A stretch of DNA of 38,982 nucleotides from assembly GCA_964405665.1 (NCBI GenBank), contig CAYOOT010000018.1, positions 1 to 38,982 of the forward strand, written 5' to 3'. The first letter of the stretch is position 1, and every line of letters starts with the position of its first letter. Origin of the DNA: CAYOOT01 sp964405665 (lineage in GTDB: Bacteria > Bdellovibrionota_C > UBA2361 > SZUA-149 > CAZDWZ01). Positions 1 to 7,320 of this stretch are shown in pieces. Position numbers and translations under genes: made by a program. The notes below the pieces were generated by a model that was not told where the DNA came from, ran no database searches, and was given only the letters and a program-made list of their open reading frames with translations.

Positions 1-2115
1 TTACAACATATCAAACGGATCAACATCAATCGACAGCCTGATATTCTTATTTTTCTTCAAACTAGTTTTCCAAGAATTTAATTGATTGGCGATTTGCGAA
101 ATTGTTTTTGAGGATTGTGATTTTACCAAGATATGAAAACGATAACGATTTTTAAGTTTTTGATAAGGTGCCGGGGCTGGTCCCAAGATTGAGCAAAAGT
201 CGTTCTCTTGTTTAATTGAAGAAGAAAAGCTTTTGATATTTGAGGATAGTGATTCTGAAATATTAAAAGCTTCCTGAAGATCTGTTGAGGAAATCACAAG
301 TCTCATTAACTTGGCATGGGGAGGATAAAAAAGTTGTTTTCGATAATCCAGTTCATAGCGACTAAAAGCAGAGAATCTTCCTGTAGCGGTTGCCACAAGT
401 GTCGGATGATTAGGTTCTTTAGTTTGGATTAAGACTTTTCCAGCCTCGTCTCCCCGACCGGCGCGTCCGGAAGCTTGGGTTAAAAGTTGAAAAGTTCTCT
501 CACTGGAGCGAAAGTCAGGAAAATGTAAGCCCAGATCGGCATCAATAATTCCCACTAAAGTTACTCCAGGAAGATCATGACCTTTGGCAATCATTTGTGT
601 CCCTACCAGAATGTCTGCTTTTCCCAGACGCATACTACTTAAAACTTCACTATATGATTCTACTGTTTTCGTGGAGTCCCGATCCAGTCTTAAAATTCTT
701 GCTTCAGGAAAAAATGCACTTAATTCTTCGACCACTTTTTCCGTGCCCGCGCCTCGCAAAACTAATTTCCCAAAATCTTCAGAAATTTCTTCTCCTTCAG
801 CTTTTGTAGTTTTCGGATCAAGACAGAATTTGCAGATTAGAGGATTACTTACGGAGAAATTACAATAATGGCAGAGTAATTCATTTTTATTTTTATAATA
901 AGTCATGGAGACAGAACAATTAGGGCACATCACAACTTCGTTACAAGTCTCACATTGTAGGAAACTGGAAAAACCTCTTTTATTGTAAAGTATGATTACT
1001 TGTTGTTTGGCCAGAAGGGTATCGCTAATTGCTTGATATAATTGCGGTGAAATATTAGGTGAAGGCATTTCTTTTTTCTTGATTTTATTTAAATCTATTA
1101 ATTCAATTAAAGGAAGGGGCCTTTTTGTCGCCCGTTCCGGTAATTTAAGAATTTTATATCTTCCCTTTTGGGCATTGATTAGACTTTCAAAAGAAGGAGT
1201 TGCTGAACCAAGAACAACGGTTGAGTTTTCCTGCTTTGCCCGCATTACGGCAATGTCTCTGGCATTATAGCGCAGGCCATCGGATTGCTTATAGGAGCCA
1301 TCATGTTCCTCATCGACAATAATTAATTGTAAATTATCCAAGGGGGCAAATATGGCCGAGCGTGCACCGACCGCCAAACGGATCTTGCCTTGCAGTAAAT
1401 CTTTCCAGGTGCTGGTTTTAATGCTTTTTGTAATTTGACTATGGAGAATTGCCAAGGTGTGATGAAAGCGTTTTTCTAGAAGCATTAACAGTTGCGGAGT
1501 TAAGGCAATCTCCGGAACGATCAATAATGCCGAACCTCCTTGATTGAGGACTTTTTCAATAGCATGAAAGTATACTTCAGTTTTTCCACTGCCGGTAACT
1601 CCGTAGAGTAAGGCGGCATTAAATTCCTTACTGTCAATAAATTCATTTATTTTTTCTACCGCACTTTGTTGCTGCGCATTTAATAGAGGTCGATCGAGAG
1701 TTAGGGTAGAATTAATTTGATCGCTGACAACTTTTTCTTTGACCTTGCGTTTTCTGATTAAACTGGGAAGCGCCGTATCTAAGACGTCTGCCAAATTTGC
1801 TCCGTAATATTCAGCAATCCATTTAAAAATATTAAGTTGTTGCGGGAGGAACGATTTTTCAGCAAAAAGAATTTTTTTGAATTGAATTTCTTTATCTTTG
1901 GGAAAAGTTGAGTTTTCTTTTTTTAATTCGCTAATTGCATCTTCTGCGCTAAGAACGGCAACTACCCAACCATTGGCCTTTCTCCTTCCTACTTCAACCT
2001 CGACTTCCCAACCGGCATCTATATCTAGTTCCAAATCCTGAAAACTGTAGAAAAGATTCTTAGGCACACCGGGAATAGCAATTTTTGCAATATTTTTGCT
2101 TGGTTTTTTAAACAT
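1..2115 (-). CDS. priA: Primosomal protein N' (replication restart helicase PriA)
   Basis: PriA is a 3'-5' DNA helicase that recognises stalled forks and reloads the replisome through DnaB/DnaC. The 704-residue length is close to the family norm of about 730. Visible features, in order: an N-terminal DNA-binding region; Walker A GVTGSGKT near residue 171; Walker B DEEH near residue 267, followed by the aromatic-rich loop; motif GSATPS; a zinc-binding insertion with eight cysteines in CxxC pairs at about 387-432; and helicase motifs GTQM and QASGRAGR near the end of the second helicase lobe. The stop codon is exactly the first three bases of the window, so the gene is complete. It lies downstream of the heparinase-like gene on the same strand with a 145-base gap and probably has its own promoter. 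Identification is secure from the motif order. Confidence 0.97.
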   Translation of the reverse strand: MFKKPSKNIAKIAIPGVPKNLFYSFQDLELDIDAGWEVEVEVGRRKANGWVVAVLSAEDAISELKKENSTFPKDKEIQFKKILFAEKSFLPQQLNIFKWIAEYYGANLADVLDTALPSLIRKRKVKEKVVSDQINSTLTLDRPLLNAQQQSAVEKINEFIDSKEFNAALLYGVTGSGKTEVYFHAIEKVLNQGGSALLIVPEIALTPQLLMLLEKRFHHTLAILHSQITKSIKTSTWKDLLQGKIRLAVGARSAIFAPLDNLQLIIVDEEHDGSYKQSDGLRYNARDIAVMRAKQENSTVVLGSATPSFESLINAQKGRYKILKLPERATKRPLPLIELIDLNKIKKKEMPSPNISPQLYQAISDTLLAKQQVIILYNKRGFSSFLQCETCNEVVMCPNCSVSMTYYKNKNELLCHYCNFSVSNPLICKFCLDPKTTKAEGEEISEDFGKLVLRGAGTEKVVEELSAFFPEARILRLDRDSTKTVESYSEVLSSMRLGKADILVGTQMIAKGHDLPGVTLVGIIDADLGLHFPDFRSSERTFQLLTQASGRAGRGDEAGKVLIQTKEPNHPTLVATATGRFSAFSRYELDYRKQLFYPPHAKLMRLVISSTDLQEAFNISESLSSNIKSFSSSIKQENDFCSILGPAPAPYQKLKNRYRFHILVKSQSSKTISQIANQLNSWKTSLKKNKNIRLSIDVDPFDML

Positions 2116-2164
2116 AAAGCTTTTTGAGGACGAGAATTATTTAAGCTCTTGAGTTTATGATATT

Positions 2165-2190
2165 ATTTTAAAATGGTCTAATAAAGTCAA
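2165..2190 (-). promoter_or_regulatory. Possible sigma-70 promoter for priA
   Basis: On the minus strand TTGACT lies at 2190-2185, followed by several overlapping AT-rich -10 candidates (TAAAAT at 15 bases, TAATAT at 19 bases). The -35 match is good, but no -10 candidate has ideal spacing, so this is only a suggestion. Confidence 0.3.
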
Positions 2191-2240
2191 AAAGTAATAC
2201 TTCGAAAGATTCTGGAAGAGAATACTAGCATCAAAAAGAT

Positions 2241-2261
2241 ACTTTTTCGTTAATAAAAAGT
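2241..2261 (-). terminator. Weak AT-only hairpin after the heparinase-like gene
   Basis: Arms ACTTTTT and AAAAAGT are separated by seven bases. On the minus strand they are followed by a short T-run. The hairpin overlaps the stop codon of the lyase gene. The stem is almost all A-T, so terminator strength is doubtful. Confidence 0.3.
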
Positions 2262-4552
2262 TATTCTCCCTTTTCTATCCTTACAACAAACGACAATAAA
2301 TACATTCCATTACTCTGTGGCTTCAGGTTGGCAATGGTTGCGGGAATTTCTATAAGATTACATCCCGCATTAACGTCTTCGACTTCTCTGGAAAGTGTTT
2401 TTCTAATTTTTAAATTCTGATTAGGATCTGCTAAAGAAACGACTGGTCTAACAGCAGCAGGAGAATTTACTTTAAGTAGAAGTCTTTCTTCTGGGCTATA
2501 GGGATCTTTCATTTTTAATTCAACAGTCGGAATATTGCCCACAAAAGTAGATGTTGCAGAACCAAGCCATCCTGTCTCTTGAGGAACGCAGTTAAGTGCA
2601 TGCCAGGTAGCAATTACTCCTGAAGATGGGGGAGTGGGACGATCGTTAAAAAATAATTGATCAGTTATTTCCAAATATGTTTTTTCATTTTGATTTTGAA
2701 ATGTCATTATGCGGGAACTCGAAATTACATTTGGCGGATAGAGTGATGTTGTAATCCATTTGAGCTTGACATAATTAGGTCTGATATCTTCTTCCGGTGG
2801 AGGAAGAAGTTTGGCTTTCCCTGAAAAGTTCATCGGAGTATCCCCCAGAGTTACTAGATTATGGGAAAGATCGTTTTTTTGAAAAAAACGCATTCCGAGA
2901 GAATAGGTTTGAGTATTTGGCAGCAGCGAATAACCGGTTGGATATGCCCCGTGACCAAGATCGCTAAACCAGTTTTTCCCATTAATGCGAAGAACAAAAC
3001 TGCTTGAATCCAGTTGCGAATGCGATTCTAAGGCACTTCCACCTTTTTGGCGTAGTCTCCAAGTTCCAGAATTTGTCTCAAAATCAATACTGGCAAAATC
3101 AAAACGATGGTCAGTGGTAATAGAAGTAAGAATACTGTTCTCCGGCAGATTTGGTTCTTCATTATTTGGATCGAGGAAAAAACTAAAGGTACGTGTCCAA
3201 TCCGATGCAAAACTAGCCCAGAGCGAGCCGGAGGGAACTTTGGGATCATTAAGATTTTCTGCATATGACATTTGTTGTTCTAAAATTGATATTCCAAATG
3301 AGCGTAATTCAGAGTCGCCACTTTGTTTTGCTATTGAAAGATAAGCATAAGAGGAATTTCTGATATCTGAAGCGCTATCGGAATAACCATATCCCTCCAT
3401 CATATCAGAATTGCCGTTCCAAAAATTACCATCGCCAAAAAACAGTGCTTTTTGATGTTTAGCAGCTAAGGTTTCAATACCACCAAATCCATTCCATAGT
3501 TCATTTCTATAGAGCATGTCTCTGAGTGCGTCTGTAAATACAGTGTAACTTTCCATTCCATAAACCCAATAAGCCGGGCCTTCAACATATACTCCGGCCA
3601 AAGTATAAGCTTTCCAGTAGGAACGGAGCGCAACAATTGCTTGGCAGATTCTTTCTTTCGCAAGAAGATCAACGTTGCTGTATCTTCTTTTAGTTGGATA
3701 ATCCAAAGAGACTCTGGAATCACAATAAAATGTCGTATCATTATTCAGCGCTGCAAGAGCAGCAAGTCCTGAACCTCCATTCATCACAGCATTCCAGTTT
3801 GATTCTTTTTGGACGACAGAAGCTTGATCCCCAAAAAATGAATTGTTAATATTGTTTGACCAGAGGAGGAGCTCCGTTAGTGCTTTCTCAACTAAATTTT
3901 TCTCTGAATTGCTTAAATATTCATAGAGCCAATCATATCCGATTCCGATACAAGCACTCATTTCTCCTGTTTCAAGATAAATTTTATCACTGCGGGAAAT
4001 AAAAGGTGTTTCCCCTAATTCCAGTAATCTATTGAAGGAGGCAATACGTACAGCATTGGATTGACTTGTATCAACTATATTTCGTCGGGCAATATCTGAA
4101 GTAAATTGGAGTTCAGTAATAGATGATGGGAGGTCAGAAAATGGTTTGACCGCCAGCAGCAGTGCCTGTTTAGCAATAAGAGTGGCTTCGTTATCTCCGA
4201 GAGCTGCCAGTAGTCCCATGCCGGTAACAGTTTTTGAACAGTATAGATACCCACCAAGATTTCCAGTGGTTCCCTGAAAGTCTCGACCGGCATACTTAAG
4301 GTTATTGCTAAAGATCGGCTTCATTGCTTCCAATGCTCTTAAACCTCTTGCTGTTCGGGAATTGGAATTGCTACGTGAATTGTAGATTGGCTGTAAAGAT
4401 TCCAGCACAGATTTAACTAAGCCAATCCGTCTTTTTCCTAAGCTTCGATTTTTGGGGAAGTAAGTTCTTTGATCAGCAGAAGCATTTGAAAGAAATCCTA
4501 AAAAAATAAAAGAAAATAAAAAATAAATGCCAAACTTTTTCGCTGAAAGCAT
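2261..4552 (-). CDS. Secreted heparinase II/III-family polysaccharide lyase-like protein
   Basis: The 763-residue protein has a signal peptide (about 1-26, cleavage near NASA-DQ), so it is exported. The middle third looks like the alpha/alpha toroid of heparinase II/III and alginate/chondroitin lyases: IGYDWLYEYLS near 200, NWNAVMNGGSG near 255, and EGPAYWVYGMESY near 330. The C-terminal part resembles the beta-sheet domain, including a relative of the usual HGHLDxGSF motif. Here it reads SHSQLDSSSF, which keeps one His, Asp and Ser but is altered. These families cleave uronic-acid polysaccharides by beta-elimination. The substrate cannot be read from sequence, and the altered motif leaves activity open. 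A purine-rich AAGGA about ten bases before the ATG supports the start. No other polysaccharide genes are adjacent. Confidence 0.8.
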   Translation of the reverse strand: MLSAKKFGIYFLFSFIFLGFLSNASADQRTYFPKNRSLGKRRIGLVKSVLESLQPIYNSRSNSNSRTARGLRALEAMKPIFSNNLKYAGRDFQGTTGNLGGYLYCSKTVTGMGLLAALGDNEATLIAKQALLLAVKPFSDLPSSITELQFTSDIARRNIVDTSQSNAVRIASFNRLLELGETPFISRSDKIYLETGEMSACIGIGYDWLYEYLSNSEKNLVEKALTELLLWSNNINNSFFGDQASVVQKESNWNAVMNGGSGLAALAALNNDTTFYCDSRVSLDYPTKRRYSNVDLLAKERICQAIVALRSYWKAYTLAGVYVEGPAYWVYGMESYTVFTDALRDMLYRNELWNGFGGIETLAAKHQKALFFGDGNFWNGNSDMMEGYGYSDSASDIRNSSYAYLSIAKQSGDSELRSFGISILEQQMSYAENLNDPKVPSGSLWASFASDWTRTFSFFLDPNNEEPNLPENSILTSITTDHRFDFASIDFETNSGTWRLRQKGGSALESHSQLDSSSFVLRINGKNWFSDLGHGAYPTGYSLLPNTQTYSLGMRFFQKNDLSHNLVTLGDTPMNFSGKAKLLPPPEEDIRPNYVKLKWITTSLYPPNVISSSRIMTFQNQNEKTYLEITDQLFFNDRPTPPSSGVIATWHALNCVPQETGWLGSATSTFVGNIPTVELKMKDPYSPEERLLLKVNSPAAVRPVVSLADPNQNLKIRKTLSREVEDVNAGCNLIEIPATIANLKPQSNGMYLLSFVVRIEKGE

Positions 4553-4853
4553 TCTGTTGTTTCCTTGTCGCGCAATAATAAATGGCTCATTATTCTTAGG
4601 CAGAATCTAGTCCCGACTTGGAGACCACATGCTTCTAAAGCCGATTGATTTTATGCGGATATTTCTTGGATTAGCATCGATTTTGAGTACTATCTGTTCG
4701 AAACTATTAAAAATAGTCTTATGCGGGCCCAAAATAGTGTTTTTTGTCATATTTTGCGCTCAGGTTACTAAACAAAAAGCTTTTTTTTGACGAAAATTAT
4801 ACTGAGGACTTTATTTAAGTATCTAATTTTATTAAGAAAACTATATAGTCATT
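4553..4853. other. Intergenic region between divergent lyase and pil operons
   Basis: These 301 bases hold no convincing gene. They must contain the promoters of both divergent units. A perfect dyad ACTATT-AAA-AATAGT lies at 4703-4717 and could be an operator. A candidate pilM promoter is listed separately. I see no tRNA or riboswitch-like structure. Confidence 0.5.
4787..4815 (+). promoter_or_regulatory. Candidate sigma-70 promoter for the pilMNO operon
   Basis: TTGACG at 4787-4792, a 17-base spacer, then TTTATT at 4810-4815 (four of six consensus bases). Transcription would start roughly 30 bases before the pilM ATG. Confidence 0.4.
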
Positions 4854-5930
4854 ATGGCAGTATTTTCTATTGGGGTGGTAAAATCAAAAAAAACCAAGAA
4901 TTACTTGGCCTTGGACTTTGGCACCAGCAGCCTGAAGTATCTTTCGATCAGTAATCATTACCATCGTTTGAAGGTTAATTATGTGGGGATGCTGAGAACT
5001 CCTGGCGGAGCTTTTAGCAATGGCGCTCTTAGTGCACCTCATCTTTTATCTCAGCAAATTGAAGATTTGCTCAAAGAAAAAAAGATTGTCGAAAAGGAAG
5101 TTGTTTTTTCTTTACCATCGACCAATGTTTTTATTAAAAAAATTATTGTCAGTTGCTCCAACATTAAAGATTTAATTAGTAAAATACCTTACGAAGCTGC
5201 AAATTATATTCCGCAAAATATTAAAGATGTTTATTTGGATTTTCAGGTTTTAGGACCAAGAGGGAAAAATAATTTCGAAGTTTTATTAGCTGCAGCAAAA
5301 AAAGACGTTGTAGCAAACTATCTTGAGGCAATCAGTAATGCCGGTTTAGATCCAATAATTGCTGATGTCGATATTTTTTCTCTGGAAAATGCTTTTGAAT
5401 ATAATTGTTCTGATTATAAAGACAGTAGCGTGGCGCTGTTAAATCTGGGAGAGAGCTATTCCAATATTACCATTTTGCAAGACGGACAGCTTTTAACGAA
5501 TGGCGATATCCCTCGAGGCGCAAAACTATATCGGGATGCCTTGAGCATGGAATTTGGCTTAAGTAGTGATGAGATTGATCAGATTTTTTTAGGCAAGACT
5601 CCTATAGATCAAAAATTTTTAGACTGTATCAATAACATTACAGCCAATTTTAGCGATGAACTTTGTAATAAGGTCAGTTATCTTTGGGCCGCTGCCGGAA
5701 CGGATAAAAAAATATTGGGTTTGTTTCTCTCCGGTGGGTTGGCCACTCTGCCGGGAATGCTGCCTGTGTTGCAGGAAAAAACAGGAATTAATTGCCAAAT
5801 TTTTGATGTTTTTAGAGGGATTGATACTTCTTACAGTAAAAATTTCAATGAACAAGAGCAACACCTTTATGCCGTTTGTTTGGGGTTAGCTTTGAGAAAG
5901 TTGGGCGATAAGAAGCATGTGCTTGTATGA
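4854..5930 (+). CDS. pilM: Type IV pilus inner-membrane platform protein PilM
   Basis: PilM is a cytoplasmic actin-like ATP-binding protein that docks onto the N-terminal tail of PilN and links the pilus motor to the alignment complex. The 358-residue length is normal. Visible motifs are the phosphate-1 loop LDFGTSSLKYLSI near residue 22, the second phosphate/connect region LLNLGESYSNITI near 200, and the adenosine motif FLSGGLATLPGM near 290. No clear Shine-Dalgarno sequence precedes the ATG; a GTG seven codons in, preceded by TGGGG, is an alternative. The stop overlaps the pilN ATG (ATGA), implying translational coupling. The product assignment is strongly supported by pilN, pilO and pilQ following in order. 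Confidence 0.93.
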   Translation: MAVFSIGVVKSKKTKNYLALDFGTSSLKYLSISNHYHRLKVNYVGMLRTPGGAFSNGALSAPHLLSQQIEDLLKEKKIVEKEVVFSLPSTNVFIKKIIVSCSNIKDLISKIPYEAANYIPQNIKDVYLDFQVLGPRGKNNFEVLLAAAKKDVVANYLEAISNAGLDPIIADVDIFSLENAFEYNCSDYKDSSVALLNLGESYSNITILQDGQLLTNGDIPRGAKLYRDALSMEFGLSSDEIDQIFLGKTPIDQKFLDCINNITANFSDELCNKVSYLWAAAGTDKKILGLFLSGGLATLPGMLPVLQEKTGINCQIFDVFRGIDTSYSKNFNEQEQHLYAVCLGLALRKLGDKKHVLV

Positions 5931-6505
5931 TTAAAATTAATCTTTTAGGAGAAAAAAAAGATTATTCCGGTTTGATTTTTAAGCATGCCTTATTTTTAGG
6001 CATTTGTATTTTTATTGCTTTCTCGCTGTCTTCCAGTTCCAGATATTATTTTTCCGATACTTTGGAAAAAGTAAAAAAAGAAAAAGAAGAAGTAAATAAA
6101 GAACTAGTTCAATTACGAAATATCACAAAGGATCTTGACGGTTTGGAAAAAAAGAAAAAGCTTTTAAAGGAAAAATTAGCGACAATTTCTCGTTTGCAAT
6201 CAAATAAGTATAGTGCAGTTAAATTTTTAGATGATATGACAGTCGCTATTCCGGAACGTTCCTGGTTAACGGCAATCAAGCCAGGAAAGGGGGGTTTAGT
6301 CGTTCAAGGAATTGCCCTGGATTCGCAAACCGTATCTTCATTCATTCATAATCTTGAATCTTCAAATTGGGTTCAAGCAATCGATTTCGGTTATACAAAA
6401 CAAGCGGTGATTGAAGAAATTCCTGTCCAGGAATTTCTTTTTACGGTGAGAATCAAGGGTATGGCTACGGAACATAAAACAAATCCGCAAAAGGTTAAGA
6501 GCTAA
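5927..6505 (+). CDS. pilN: Type IV pilus alignment protein PilN
   Basis: This is a 192-residue bitopic inner-membrane protein. A short cytoplasmic start INLLGEKKDY carries the conserved INLLP-like PilM-binding motif. One transmembrane helix follows at about 22-42, then a lysine/glutamate-rich coiled coil (about 48-85) and a compact periplasmic ferredoxin-like domain. PilN pairs with PilO to form the periplasmic frame between the motor and the secretin. The gene overlaps pilM by four bases and pilO by one base (TAATG), so the three are co-translated. Confidence 0.9.
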   Translation: MIKINLLGEKKDYSGLIFKHALFLGICIFIAFSLSSSSRYYFSDTLEKVKKEKEEVNKELVQLRNITKDLDGLEKKKKLLKEKLATISRLQSNKYSAVKFLDDMTVAIPERSWLTAIKPGKGGLVVQGIALDSQTVSSFIHNLESSNWVQAIDFGYTKQAVIEEIPVQEFLFTVRIKGMATEHKTNPQKVKS

Positions 6506-7125
6506 TGAATGAGCAATTAGAGAAATTTTTTGAATTAACCTTACTAAAGCGAATTTTGATTTTGCTGAGTATCCCTTTGGCGATTGCCGCAATCGGTTGG
6601 TTTATCTTCTGTAAGGAACTAACTTTAGAGCTGGTAGATATGGAAAATCAGCTAAGCGGCATGAAAAATGAAGTGACCCAGAGAAAAATTATCGTTAGTA
6701 AGTTTGCAAAATTTGAAAAGGAAGTTCAAAAACTGGAATTTGAACTGCAAGAGGCGCTTTTGGAACTTCCGGATAAAAAGGAAATTTCCCAATTACTAGA
6801 AAGAATCGCTGATAAGGCCAAAGAAGCTGGTCTGGATATTAGGTTATTCCAACCCCAAACGGAAGAAATAAACGATTATTATGCAGAAATTCCGGTGCAG
6901 TTGGAGGTTTCCGGGGGCTACCACCAAATAGCTGTTTTTTTTGATGAATTAACTCGATTAAATCGAATTGTTAATGTTAGTGAATTTGGATTAGTAGAAC
7001 CAAAAATTGGCGAAAGAGAAATGTTAATGAAGTCTTCCTTTGTAGCGTCTGCTTATCGATTTTTAGATGAATCAGAAAGGCCAAAAACTCACGATAAAGC
7101 TAAAACAAAAAAGAAGAAAACTTAA
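6505..7125 (+). CDS. pilO: Type IV pilus alignment protein PilO
   Basis: The 206-residue protein has a short cytoplasmic tail, a transmembrane helix at about 13-32, a coiled coil (about 40-90) and a periplasmic domain containing the PilO-typical stretch QLLERIADKAKEAGL, followed by VQLEVSGGYHQIAVFFDELTR-like sequence. It forms heterodimers with PilN. The C-terminal tail is very lysine-rich. Normally pilP follows and binds the PilN/PilO dimer. Here 195 bases without an ORF separate pilO from the secretin gene, so the operon seems to lack pilP at this locus. Confidence 0.9.
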   Translation: MNEQLEKFFELTLLKRILILLSIPLAIAAIGWFIFCKELTLELVDMENQLSGMKNEVTQRKIIVSKFAKFEKEVQKLEFELQEALLELPDKKEISQLLERIADKAKEAGLDIRLFQPQTEEINDYYAEIPVQLEVSGGYHQIAVFFDELTRLNRIVNVSEFGLVEPKIGEREMLMKSSFVASAYRFLDESERPKTHDKAKTKKKKT

Positions 7126-7320
7126 GAATCTATAAATCGATTAATATCATCCATTTAGGGCGATCTAGTTTTAAGTAAGATAAAGTCTTTACAAGATCAG
7201 AAAAGGACGTTAAGTCTCTTCGCCAATGTGCATTAAGTACTTGCCGTAATTAAAATAGCTTGTTAAAGAGCTTACTTAGTTGCACAATGTTATTCATTTG
7301 AGTCTTTAGGAGAAAACTCC

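Noticed and set aside
4620..4720. Possible tRNA-like pieces (CTTCTAA loop, GTTCGAAAC)
   Set aside because: Arms do not pair into a cloverleaf and no acceptor stem can be formed.
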